A DNA stretch of 64,000 bases. Source: Bin55 sp965203735. GTDB taxonomy: Bacteria > Pseudomonadota > Gammaproteobacteria > Pseudomonadales > Azotimanducaceae. Numbering within the stretch: the stretch's first letter is position 1; every line of letters begins with the position of its first letter. The notes below the pieces were generated by a model that was not told the DNA's origin, ran no database searches, and worked only from the letters and a program-made list of their open reading frames with translations. Made by a program: the position numbers and the translations under genes. This document shows, piece after piece, positions 45,972 to 54,545 of the stretch. The DNA is taken from NCBI GenBank assembly GCA_965203735.1, contig OZ241909.1:1550001-1614000 (forward strand), in the 5' to 3' direction.

Positions 45972-47233
45972 AACAGAAAATCCAGCCCGTCCGGGGTATG
46001 CGCGACATACTTCCGGAAGATGCGGCACGGATTGCGCTGATCGAAGATGCCTTTCGTGATGTATTGAATCGATATTCCTACGAGGAAATTCGACTACCCA
46101 TCGTAGAGCCCAAGAATCTCTTTGATCGAGGTCTTGGAGAGTCAACGGATGCCGTGGCAAAGGAGATGTACTCGTTTCTAGATAGGGACAATTCTGAATT
46201 GGCATTGCGGCCTGAGGGTACGGCTTCCTGTGCTCGGGCAATCGTCAATCACAGCATGGCTCATGAGGACAAGCCAAGACTGTGGTACGTGGGACCAATG
46301 TTCCGCCACGAGCGACCCCAGGCTGGGAGATATCGCCAGTTTCAGCAAGTTGGAGCCGAAGCGTTTGGATACTCGGGACCAGCAATTGATTTTGAGCTAG
46401 TCCAAGTCGTAACCGATGTATTTGAGAAGCTCGGTTTACTGGATTCTGTAACGCTACTCATAAACAACATCGGAGATGCAGCAGCCCGAGCACGGTTTAG
46501 GGATGCATTGGTCGAATATCTAAACCCATTCAATGCCGATCTAGATTCAGACAGCAAGCAACGCATGATTTCCAATCCTTTACGGATTCTGGATTCCAAG
46601 AATGAGAGAACGCGATGTATCTTGAAAGAAGCACCCCGTCTCAAGGATTTTGTCAACGAAGACTCAACCAAGCGATTCGAGACGATTCTCGAAATGCTGG
46701 ATGCGGCACAGATTTCCTATGAGGTAGCCGATCAACTAGTTAGGGGGTTTGACTATTACACAGACACCGTGTTTGAGTGGGTTACTGAACGGATTGGAGC
46801 TCAGGACGCGGTCTGTGCAGGCGGACGCTACGACGGACTCATAGAATTACTAGGAGGTAGACCTACTTCCGGTGTAGGGTTTGCCGCCGGAATCGACCGA
46901 ATTGCGCTACTGCTTAGTGCAACACAAGAAGAATTGGAGTATCGAAGCACGGACGTCTACCTTATTGCCCTAGGTGAAGAACAACGTTCCTATCTCTCTG
47001 AGATTGCAAGGTGCATTCGGCAAGGCACCAACCTGAGGGTTCGTGAGCACACCGAACCTGGTCGAATGGGTGCAAAAATGCGTTGGGCAGACAAGTCTGG
47101 TGCGATTTGGGCCGTCATCGCAGGCGAAAGCGAAGCGTCGGAACGGAATGTATCAATTAAGTGGTTGCGGAGCGACCGAGAACAAGTGCGTGTTCCTTTG
47201 TGCGGAATGCTTGATGTTCTAGAGGCGGCGTAG
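45968..47233 (+). CDS. hisS: Histidine--tRNA ligase
   Basis: A 421-residue class II synthetase. Seen are motif 1 around IVEPKNLFDRGLGE, motif 2 MFRHERPQAGRYRQFQQVG, the HisRS-specific VRGFDYYTDTVFEW and motif 3 with GFAAGIDRIALLL, followed by the anticodon-binding domain. The GTG start at 45968 overlaps the rodZ stop (GTGA), so translation is coupled. The N-terminus QKIQPVRGMRDILPEDA is the family norm. yfgM and bamB follow in the usual order. Confidence 0.97.
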   Translation: MKQKIQPVRGMRDILPEDAARIALIEDAFRDVLNRYSYEEIRLPIVEPKNLFDRGLGESTDAVAKEMYSFLDRDNSELALRPEGTASCARAIVNHSMAHEDKPRLWYVGPMFRHERPQAGRYRQFQQVGAEAFGYSGPAIDFELVQVVTDVFEKLGLLDSVTLLINNIGDAAARARFRDALVEYLNPFNADLDSDSKQRMISNPLRILDSKNERTRCILKEAPRLKDFVNEDSTKRFETILEMLDAAQISYEVADQLVRGFDYYTDTVFEWVTERIGAQDAVCAGGRYDGLIELLGGRPTSGVGFAAGIDRIALLLSATQEELEYRSTDVYLIALGEEQRSYLSEIARCIRQGTNLRVREHTEPGRMGAKMRWADKSGAIWAVIAGESEASERNVSIKWLRSDREQVRVPLCGMLDVLEAA

Positions 47234-47246
47234 GAGAAAGGTCTTG
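47232..47246 (+). promoter_or_regulatory. Ribosome binding site deciding the yfgM TTG start
   Basis: AGGAG at 47232-47236 lies 7 nt upstream of the TTG at 47244, optimal spacing, and partly overlaps the hisS stop. No in-frame ATG is near, so this site fixes the unusual TTG initiation. Confidence 0.65.
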
Positions 47247-47909
47247 GCAGATTTCTTGACTGACGAAGAACAAGCCGAACGTATACAGAAAGCTTGGCGT
47301 GACTACGGAGTGATCATCGTACTTAGCGTAGTGCTGGGTATTGGTGGTGTCGTGGGATGGAACTTGTTCCAGGATCACCGAGCCAACGTTCGGCAGGAAG
47401 CAGCCGACCTGTTTGCCGAATTCGAGAACGCTCGAGGATTGATGGGTCCGGTGGACGAGATCGCTCTGTCTATTGAGGAGCAGTACCCCAACTCGAGCTA
47501 TCGAATGTTCGTCTTTCTTTATCGGGCAAAAGATGCGGCGGATGAGAACGAGTGGGAGCAGTCGCTTGGCCTCCTTGATCAAGCTCTCGAGCTAGCCAAT
47601 GACAAGACTTATCGCGATCTGATTCGGTTGCGGAAAGCCCGTGTTTTGTTTCAGCTCGACCGTTTGGACGATGCTTTGGCTACGGTCACTCAGGTGGGAC
47701 AAGGCTATGAATTATCAGCTCTCGAATTGAGAGCAGACATATATCGGGCTCAAGGCGACTACGAGAACGCTACTACTAGTTACGAAGAAGCTGCCGAACT
47801 AGCAGGGTCGTTTGTTGTTCAAGAGCGGATTTCCGCAAAATTGGCGACTATGCCGAGAACTCCAGAGATGGAATTGGAGTCAAACATACCGTCTGAACCT
47901 GAAGAATAG
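47244..47909 (+). CDS. yfgM: Ancillary SecYEG translocon subunit YfgM-like tetratricopeptide protein
   Basis: A 221-residue protein with a short cytoplasmic N-terminus (ADFLTDEEQAERIQKAWRDYG), one membrane segment (22-42) and a periplasmic TPR-like domain. YfgM binds SecYEG and the chaperone PpiD and helps hand over secreted proteins. The TTG start is supported by a well-spaced AGGAG. Its place between hisS and bamB is the conserved one. bamB starts 6 bp after the stop. Confidence 0.9.
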   Translation: MADFLTDEEQAERIQKAWRDYGVIIVLSVVLGIGGVVGWNLFQDHRANVRQEAADLFAEFENARGLMGPVDEIALSIEEQYPNSSYRMFVFLYRAKDAADENEWEQSLGLLDQALELANDKTYRDLIRLRKARVLFQLDRLDDALATVTQVGQGYELSALELRADIYRAQGDYENATTSYEEAAELAGSFVVQERISAKLATMPRTPEMELESNIPSEPEE

Positions 47910-47915
47910 TCCTTG

Positions 47916-49178
47916 ATGAACTCAAGTGTTAGAACTGCTAGGATCGTCCTTCTAGGATGCGTGGTCCTGCTCTTAGCAGGATGCATCGGACCTCTTAGTG
48001 GGTTGAATCGATTCAATCCGTTTACAAGTACCAAGCCCTCGGCAGACGACTCCGAAACAGGTAGTCCAGCTGAGCTTGTCCAGTTTGTGCCAGAGGTTGA
48101 AATAGATCGGGTCTGGTCCCGCAAGATTGGTAGAGGACTTGGCAAGAAATACATAGAGATTACTCCTGCGATAGTTGCGGAACGCCTTCTCGTGGCCGAT
48201 GCCTATGGAACGGTCATGGCTCTAAACCGGTTTGACGGCAATGTCATTTGGAGAGTTCGGGTAGGGAGACCCGACCGCAAAGGTTTGTTTGACCTTAACA
48301 ATCGAAGCGACCCATCATTTGTGGCAGGCGGAATTGGAGTTGGCGAAGGTCTGGTGTTTCTCGGTACTGTTAGGGGAGACATCATTGCCTTGGATATTGG
48401 TGACGGGAAAGAGATTTGGCGTACTCAGCTAAGTGGAGAGATCCTAGCTCCAGCAATTGCGGATGAAGACATTGTTGCTGTGCAGACGAGTGACGGAAAG
48501 CTCTTCGCACTGGAGGTTGCCAATGGAGAAATTCGTTGGGTATTCGATACACAAGACCCAATCCTCACTCTGCGCGGAACCGGTTCTCCTGTAATAGATC
48601 GCGGTCACGTATTTGCAGGTTTTGCGAACGGGTTGGTCGCATCTGTCGAAATTGAAAGCGGATTTCCGGCGTGGGAGCAGCGAGTGGCACTTCCGGAAGG
48701 CACTTCCGAACTTGAAAGAATGGTGGATGTAGATGGACGCCCACTTGTCCTTGAACGGGCGGTGTACGCCGTAAGTCACCAAGGGAAGCTAAGAGCATTG
48801 TCAATAACTGACGGTACAGTGCTGTGGGAAAAAGACGAACCCTCCCACCACTCACTAGCCGAAGGTTATGACCTATTGTTCGTAGTTCGAGACGACGATG
48901 TTGTAGTCGCGGCGGAGCAGAACGGTGGCAATGAGGTTTGGCGTCAGGAAGGTCTGTTCAAGCGGGTGCTCTCCGATCCGTTGGCTTACAGCAACTATCT
49001 TGTTATGGGCGACGAAAAAGGTTATGTACACGTGTTGGCTCAAAGCGACGGTCGTATGCTTGGCCGGTATAGACATGGAAAGTCCTTGCGATCACCCATG
49101 ATTGAAGAAGCTGGCATCGTGTATGCAATGAACAAGAAGGGTAGTCTGGCAGCACTGCGGATATCGCGCATTGAATGA
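47916..49178 (+). CDS. bamB: Outer membrane protein assembly factor BamB (lipoprotein)
   Basis: A 420-residue lipoprotein with signal peptide and lipobox LLAGC (acylated C23), followed by an eight-bladed PQQ-type beta propeller; repeats such as GKEIWRTQLSGEILAPAIAD and GKLFALEVANGEIRW are visible. BamB supports outer-membrane protein insertion by BamA. The ATG at 47916 is preferred over the TTG one codon earlier. The residue after the Cys is Ile, consistent with outer-membrane sorting (not the Asp of inner-membrane retention). It overlaps der by 4 bp. Confidence 0.95.
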   Translation: MNSSVRTARIVLLGCVVLLLAGCIGPLSGLNRFNPFTSTKPSADDSETGSPAELVQFVPEVEIDRVWSRKIGRGLGKKYIEITPAIVAERLLVADAYGTVMALNRFDGNVIWRVRVGRPDRKGLFDLNNRSDPSFVAGGIGVGEGLVFLGTVRGDIIALDIGDGKEIWRTQLSGEILAPAIADEDIVAVQTSDGKLFALEVANGEIRWVFDTQDPILTLRGTGSPVIDRGHVFAGFANGLVASVEIESGFPAWEQRVALPEGTSELERMVDVDGRPLVLERAVYAVSHQGKLRALSITDGTVLWEKDEPSHHSLAEGYDLLFVVRDDDVVVAAEQNGGNEVWRQEGLFKRVLSDPLAYSNYLVMGDEKGYVHVLAQSDGRMLGRYRHGKSLRSPMIEEAGIVYAMNKKGSLAALRISRIE

Positions 49179-50581
49179 CTGCACACAAATCTGGCGTTGT
49201 GGCCATTGTCGGCCGTCCCAACGTCGGCAAGTCAACGTTGTTCAATCGTTTGTGCAGAAACCGAGATGCACTGGTTCATGATCGAGCAGGACTGACCCGA
49301 GACCGAAAGTACGGAACTGCCCGTGCTATCTCTGACGCAACGGTAACTGTCATCGACACCGGAGGGCTTCATGACGAAGGTGCAATGTCTTCGCATGTTG
49401 ACGACCAGGTCCAAACGGCAATTTCCGAATCTGACTTAGTCCTCTTCATGGTTAGTGCGCGTGAAGGATTGACCGCGCAGGACATTCAGATTTCGGAAGA
49501 ATTGCGGCGCACCGGAACACCGGTTCTACTTGCCGTCAATAAGATCGATGGAGTCTCTCACGGATCCGAATTTGCAATAAGCGAGTTCTCTCCGATTGGT
49601 TTTGAGGATTGTCTTCCAATCTCGGCATCAAACAGTCATGGGCTCCAATCTTTGATCGAAACGATCAGTTCTCGAGTTCCAATCGACGAATCGGCAGAGG
49701 ACAACAGTGTTTCAGCTTTGCCGGTTGCTGTTCTAGGACGACCAAACGTTGGAAAGTCCACTCTCGTAAACGCTCTCGTGAATGACGAGCGCTGCATTGT
49801 CAATGACATACCAGGCACGACAAGAGATGCCATACGTGTAGAGCTCAATCGAGACGAGATGTCATTTGCATTCACGGACACGGCTGGAATACGCCGTAGA
49901 AGAAGTGTGAGCGATGTGATTGAGAAGTTTTCCATTGTCAAAGCTTTGAATGCATTACGCGAATCCGACATGACGCTTCTAGTGATCGACGCGAACGAAG
50001 GGATTGTTGAACAAGACCTTCACTTGATTCAGTTCGCGGTTGAAGCTGGTACGGGCATGGTTCTTGTGGTTAACAAGTGGGACAAACTCGACTCAGAGCA
50101 GAAAGCCACCTGTCGTCGCGAAATTAGCAGACGACTGAGATTTGCTGATTGGGTTCAGATACGTTATGTATCCGCACTGAATCAAGAAGGAGTCGAAGTG
50201 TTGTTTGACGATGTCGCTCGAATCCATGCAAGCGGCACCATCGAAGCCTCGTCAAGCGAGTTAACCGGCGTCTTAAACGAGCTTTTGATGGCTCATTCTC
50301 CTCCAATGGTTCGGGGTAGGGCTATTCGGCTTCGCTACGCACACACAATCGATTCGCATCCTCCCAGCATTATGGTGCACGGGAATCAAACAGGTTCTCT
50401 TCCTGCTAGCTACAAGCGGTACTTGGAAAACGGATTTCGAGAAGCTCTCAACTTGAAAGGATGGCCAGTAGTCATCAAGTATCGGACTGGCAAGAATCCT
50501 TTTGAAGACCGCCAAAATCGTCTGACACCGCGACAGCAACGGAAAAGAGATCGACTACGAAAGCACCGGAAGTCGTTGTAG
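49175..50581 (+). CDS. der: GTPase Der (EngA), ribosome biogenesis
   Basis: A 468-residue protein with two consecutive GTPase domains, unique to Der: P-loops GRPNVGKST near residues 12 and 187, with NKID and NKWD specificity motifs, and a C-terminal KH-like domain. Der acts in 50S subunit assembly. The N-terminus MTAHKSGVVAIVGRPN and the basic C-terminus (RQQRKRDRLRKHRKSL) are typical. The start overlaps the bamB stop (ATGA), closing the hisS-yfgM-bamB-der operon. Confidence 0.97.
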   Translation: MTAHKSGVVAIVGRPNVGKSTLFNRLCRNRDALVHDRAGLTRDRKYGTARAISDATVTVIDTGGLHDEGAMSSHVDDQVQTAISESDLVLFMVSAREGLTAQDIQISEELRRTGTPVLLAVNKIDGVSHGSEFAISEFSPIGFEDCLPISASNSHGLQSLIETISSRVPIDESAEDNSVSALPVAVLGRPNVGKSTLVNALVNDERCIVNDIPGTTRDAIRVELNRDEMSFAFTDTAGIRRRRSVSDVIEKFSIVKALNALRESDMTLLVIDANEGIVEQDLHLIQFAVEAGTGMVLVVNKWDKLDSEQKATCRREISRRLRFADWVQIRYVSALNQEGVEVLFDDVARIHASGTIEASSSELTGVLNELLMAHSPPMVRGRAIRLRYAHTIDSHPPSIMVHGNQTGSLPASYKRYLENGFREALNLKGWPVVIKYRTGKNPFEDRQNRLTPRQQRKRDRLRKHRKSL

Positions 50582-50683
50582 TTTCGTCCGCAATTATCAA
50601 GACGCTTCAAGCACATAGGCTTTGAGCTTCGATGCCGAACTCCACTCTACATCCGCTCGACTCAATGAGAGTAACGTCAATTA

Positions 50684-51277
50684 CTACTTGAGAATCTGAA
50701 GGTACTTGCTTGCCTCTTGCAACGTATATCTCAGCACGAAGTAGACAATCGGCAATACTGGTGGTATGGCAAGTAGAGCTCGGAGCCTAATCGTCGATAT
50801 TGTGGATTGGACATCCAACAAGTTGCTTATCCATTGAACACAGAAAAGCACCAGTATTGCAAGTATCCCAACAACGAAGGTGAGAACCAAAGGTACAGTA
50901 TGCCACTTTCCCATTTCATTCTGGCATGCTTTGAAAAACTGCTGTACGGTTTTTCGTCGACTTAGATATTTCACACAAATCTTGCTGGATTGCGAATTGC
51001 CGATAAATGCGAGAGGGAAGGTAAGCAGAACCAGCCATTGAGTTGGAATGTTAGGTAGTGAAATCTCTTCCCATCCATTGAGAAAGATATCGAGAACTAA
51101 CCATGCGAGCAAAACGGTACAGAGCGCGGACCCAAGCCCTAGAAATAAACATCGAACATATTTTTCGGCACTACTGATAGCTTCAGGAGACCAATCCTTT
51201 GGGTGTCGGGGCTTGTTACTTATTATCGACGTAGGGGGCCGATAGGGATTTTGGAGATTCCCTTCCTGATTGTCCAA
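50684..51277 (-). CDS. Hypothetical four-helix inner-membrane protein
   Basis: No family is recognised. The protein has four hydrophobic segments (around LFLGLGSALCTVLLAWLVL, WLVLLTFPLAFIGN, PLVLTFVVGILAILVLFC and LLAIPPVLPIVYFVL) and a polar N-terminus with NPYRPPTS, a short motif seen at the start of many small uncharacterised membrane proteins. I therefore favour the TTG at 51277 as start (197 residues); a GTG at 51334 would add 19 residues ahead of the motif. Neither has a clear Shine-Dalgarno sequence. It lies downstream of and convergent with der, without an operon partner. Confidence 0.55.
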   Translation of the reverse strand: MDNQEGNLQNPYRPPTSIISNKPRHPKDWSPEAISSAEKYVRCLFLGLGSALCTVLLAWLVLDIFLNGWEEISLPNIPTQWLVLLTFPLAFIGNSQSSKICVKYLSRRKTVQQFFKACQNEMGKWHTVPLVLTFVVGILAILVLFCVQWISNLLDVQSTISTIRLRALLAIPPVLPIVYFVLRYTLQEASKYLQILK

Positions 51278-51588
51278 CTGAAGATGCCAAGAGGTGTGAA
51301 TTACCCAGATCAGGTTCGTAATGAGCAGTCTCACTGAACAGAGTCTGCCAGCATTGATCTATGCGTGTCAATTATGCAACATGCTCTAACGCAAGTTCGT
51401 ATTGCTATTTGACAATGTAAGCTGTAGACACGGATTTCTCGGATGAATCGAGGCGTATGGGTGCACCGGTCTATGACGATCAGACCCGAAGATGTTCCTC
51501 GTCACGACCGTCAGTTAATTGTTCCGTTTGGATGGTACTGAACAGTCCTCCAGCTTGTCATAGTAGATAGAGGTTTCAGCTTGGAGTG
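51278..51588. other. Intergenic stretch without recognisable features
   Basis: About 311 bp between the membrane protein and the STAS protein, both on the minus strand. TTGACA occurs on the plus strand at 51409 and also on the minus strand, but neither has a credible -10 box at 16-18 bp. No hairpin with T-run, repeat or conserved RNA was recognised. Confidence 0.4.
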
Positions 51589-51930
51589 TTAAAGCTGTGT
51601 GAGTCTTGCGATCGCTTCTTCGCGAGTAGGAATTGCGTCCATCAGACGCAAGAATCCAGCAATTTTCAGCACATTTAGGGCTTCTTTAGATACGGAACAG
51701 AGCGCGAATTGAACCTTTCGGGTCTCTAGTTCTTTGGCAACTAACAAAATCGCCCTCAATCCTGCGCTAGCCATGTACTGAGTTTCAGCGAGGTCGAGCA
51801 CAACGCCAGCTGCGTTTTTGTCGATGGCGGCTCGAACTTTCGCTTCAAATTCCATTGCGTTCTCACTGTCGACACGTCCTGAAGCCGCGACTATTTGAAT
51901 CTCATTCTCAAAGCAAGAGTGAATATTCAT
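51589..51930 (-). CDS. STAS-domain anti-sigma-factor antagonist
   Basis: A 113-residue single STAS domain. The phosphorylatable Ser is S55 in QYMASAGLRAIL, as in SpoIIAA/RsbV-type antagonists that, when unphosphorylated, bind an anti-sigma kinase. Similar stand-alone STAS proteins in gammaproteobacteria control biofilm or stress signalling through HptB/HsbA-type routes. No partner kinase or PP2C phosphatase gene is adjacent, so its pathway is unknown. The region upstream (51931-52098) shows no clear promoter. Confidence 0.9.
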   Translation of the reverse strand: MNIHSCFENEIQIVAASGRVDSENAMEFEAKVRAAIDKNAAGVVLDLAETQYMASAGLRAILLVAKELETRKVQFALCSVSKEALNVLKIAGFLRLMDAIPTREEAIARLTQL

Positions 51931-52098
51931 TGACCTGTATCAAAAATTTTTTCTTAGAAAGAAACCAGCGTCGGATATTTCAACGCAATAGACATGCTGA
52001 ATGAGTCTATAGACACTAAATGAGAGGTCGTAGTTCGATGCATGAGTGCCTACACTACATTCCAACGAGAAAAACACGTTAGTAGCACGACAACTCGG

Positions 52099-52944
52099 TT
52101 AGTCTGGTGACGCCTCCTCTTTGGAACTTGCCAATTGATTTGTGACGTCCATGAAAACGGCCGGATCAACTTTGGTTCCTTGGAGGCTAATCGTCCAATG
52201 CAAATGGGGACCCGTCGACCGTCCAGTTGAACCTACCGTACCTATCTCTTCTCCCCGTTCAATTTCTTGGTCCTTTTCTACAAAGACTTCGTGCAGGTGA
52301 CACATAACACTGACAAAACCGCCTCCATGATTTATTACAACGGTATTTCCATTGAAGTAGAAATCCCCCGTGAGCGCGATAGAACCCGGTGCTGGAGCCA
52401 GTATTGGTGCACCTTGGTCCGCCGCGTAGTCGATACCAGAGTGCGGGTTTCTTGGCTTTCCGTTGAAGAATCTCCGGCTCCCAAATACTCCTGAAATAGG
52501 TCCCGAAACCGGTATGAGAATTGGAAACAAGTCTGTTCCCAATTCGGTTCGAAGGTCGTACGCCTCTTTCATTAAGGCACTCTCTTTTCTAATTCGTTCT
52601 AGAGTTTCTTCAGGTGGAGTGACCATGTCATCATCGGAAATAGTTATGTGCTGCTCGGGATACTTCTTGGATTGAACTAGAAGTGGGATATCTTCAATAT
52701 AGTTTTGCCCTAAATGAACACGAAGCTGCACTTCCCCGGGCTCTTGATCGATAGGAATTGCCACGATAGCGATGTTGTCTACAACGAGTTGTCTCTCCTC
52801 GTTGAACACCGCGTACTTTGCACCCACCGGTAACTCGACGGCAATGACTCCGCCGTTGACTCCTTCGAAGTTTGCGTATAGTGAAGTAGTCAAGATGCAG
52901 AACAGTAGGGTTAGGAGAGATCTACTCACGTTTCTTGGAAACAA
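52099..52944 (-). CDS. Periplasmic M23 (LytM) family metallopeptidase
   Basis: A 281-residue exported protein with a signal peptide (1-24, ending TTSLYAN), an N-terminal beta region (about 28-105) and a LytM domain with a full zinc site: H168 and D172 (NPHSGIDYA), and H247/H249 in GPHLHW, plus H216/H218. M23 enzymes cut peptidoglycan cross-bridges; intact ligands suggest an active endopeptidase. It starts inside the end of xseA (23-bp overlap), an arrangement implying co-expression with that nuclease gene rather than with cell-division genes. Confidence 0.9.
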   Translation of the reverse strand: MFPRNVSRSLLTLLFCILTTSLYANFEGVNGGVIAVELPVGAKYAVFNEERQLVVDNIAIVAIPIDQEPGEVQLRVHLGQNYIEDIPLLVQSKKYPEQHITISDDDMVTPPEETLERIRKESALMKEAYDLRTELGTDLFPILIPVSGPISGVFGSRRFFNGKPRNPHSGIDYAADQGAPILAPAPGSIALTGDFYFNGNTVVINHGGGFVSVMCHLHEVFVEKDQEIERGEEIGTVGSTGRSTGPHLHWTISLQGTKVDPAVFMDVTNQLASSKEEASPD

Positions 52945-54304
52945 TTCCTTTTACTTCCGCTCGCAATGATCCATCGGCGAGATGGGCATCGATGTCTGCT
53001 CCGACTACGACCTCAGTTGTTGAACGAATAACCTGTCCAAACTCAGATTCGGTAGGTTTCGACACTACAGCAAATCCCCGATCTAGAACTGACAGCGGGC
53101 TAACTGCATGAAGGTTGCGACCCATACTAACAACTCTTGCTTGAAGTCTATCCAGATTAGACCTAACCAGACTTACAAGTTGCTTCGTACTTCGGGACAA
53201 TTGTAGATCGCTTTCAGCTAAGCGATTGGCGGGCGATTGACGCAAAAGTAGCTGTTCTGAGTGCGAGACTCTCGTGTGGCGGAAAGCCATGACCCTCTGA
53301 ACTGTCCGATAGAGTCTCAGCTGTGCATCCCTAACACTAGATCGCCACGCAGTTAGCTTTTCTCGGGGATCTCTCATTCGGGACTCTAAATTGACTGTTC
53401 GATTCCGGAGTTCACTTGTTGAAGTGAGTGCCAGTTCAACCAACCGCTGTTCGAATGACGAGAAATAACCGTAGATCTCCCTTGCATCGGGTGTCACCAA
53501 TTCTGCTGCTGTAGAAGGCGTGGGTGCTCTCAGGTCAGCACAGTAATCAGCAATTGTGTAGTCCGCTTCGTGACCGACCGCAGAAACGATCGGCACTTCG
53601 CTTTCGTAAATTGCCTTCGCCACTTGCTCAGAGTTGAACACATAGAGATCTTCGAGCGATCCACCTCCTCTTGTCAAGATCGCCAAGTCTGGGAGCGGGA
53701 CCATAGAGTTGACGCGCTCGATGGCATTGCGAATCTCGCGAACCGCAGCTTGACCCTGAACCGCGGTAGGTTCCAGAACCAATTCAACAATAGGAAAACG
53801 CCGATAGATATTCGTAATTACATCCTGTACTGCGTCCCCTTCCGGAGAACTAATTACGGCAATGACTTCAGGAAAAGCAAGGAGCGGTTTCTTGAGAGAA
53901 TCATCGAACCAACCGAGCGCGAGGAGCTTTGCCCTGAGTTCTTCAAACGCTTGACGAAGTGCTCCTTCGCCTACTGGCTCGATGTGGTTTGCGATTGCTT
54001 GAAAGTCGCCACGTGCTTCATATATAGATAGTTCCGCACGAATGCGAACTAGCACACCGTCATCGATTCGGCTTCGAACGCGTCTCGCGCTGGATGCAAA
54101 CATGACGCATCGCATGGACGCCCGATCGTCTTTGAGCGTAAAGTACCAATGGCCGGATCTGTGCTTTGTTAGTCCCGACACCTCTCCCTCTATTAAGACC
54201 AGAGGAAATGCATCACGGAGCAGCTCGCGAACGGATGCATTGACATCGCTAACGCGAAGAACAGGCTCGTTCCAACCTGTGCTGTGAGAGTCTTCGTGTT
54301 CCAC
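52922..54304 (-). CDS. xseA: Exodeoxyribonuclease VII large subunit
   Basis: A 460-residue subunit of the single-strand exonuclease ExoVII, used in repair and processing of ssDNA. It has an N-terminal OB-fold domain (LIEGEVSGLTKHRSGHWYFT), the catalytic region with GDAVQDVITNIYRRFP and TRGGGSLEDL, and a long coiled-coil C-terminal part. xseB is not in the window. It is divergent from guaB, the normal gammaproteobacterial context. The downstream M23 gene overlaps its last codons. Confidence 0.95.
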   Translation of the reverse strand: MEHEDSHSTGWNEPVLRVSDVNASVRELLRDAFPLVLIEGEVSGLTKHRSGHWYFTLKDDRASMRCVMFASSARRVRSRIDDGVLVRIRAELSIYEARGDFQAIANHIEPVGEGALRQAFEELRAKLLALGWFDDSLKKPLLAFPEVIAVISSPEGDAVQDVITNIYRRFPIVELVLEPTAVQGQAAVREIRNAIERVNSMVPLPDLAILTRGGGSLEDLYVFNSEQVAKAIYESEVPIVSAVGHEADYTIADYCADLRAPTPSTAAELVTPDAREIYGYFSSFEQRLVELALTSTSELRNRTVNLESRMRDPREKLTAWRSSVRDAQLRLYRTVQRVMAFRHTRVSHSEQLLLRQSPANRLAESDLQLSRSTKQLVSLVRSNLDRLQARVVSMGRNLHAVSPLSVLDRGFAVVSKPTESEFGQVIRSTTEVVVGADIDAHLADGSLRAEVKGIVSKKRE

Positions 54305-54529
54305 GGTCGAGTCTTTGAACTTGATCTAGTTACTCTGGAGTGCTATTCCAATATGCACACATTGTGCTTGTGGGCTATTGTCTCAATTCTCACACAGTAC
54401 GCTATGGGCCAGATTGCCTCGAAATGTCAAATTGCGCACCTAGTGCCAAAAAAATTTGTGTCTACATGCATTTCGCAGTCGAAATCGGTTCACAACGCTC
54501 GTCTTTGTCGTTAATATGCGCAATTTGGT

Positions 54530-54545
54530 AGGAGGTGCGAATTTG
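54530..54545 (+). promoter_or_regulatory. Strong ribosome binding site deciding the guaB TTG start
   Basis: AGGAGGT at 54530-54536 precedes the TTG at 54543; the gap from AGGAGG to TTG is 7 nt. This identifies the TTG as the initiation codon and excludes the longer frame opening at 54456 and the ATG at 54516, which lies upstream of the site. Confidence 0.75.

Noticed and set aside
51409..51437. Consensus TTGACA considered as a promoter
   Set aside because: No acceptable -10 hexamer at 16-18 bp, and no plus-strand gene follows.
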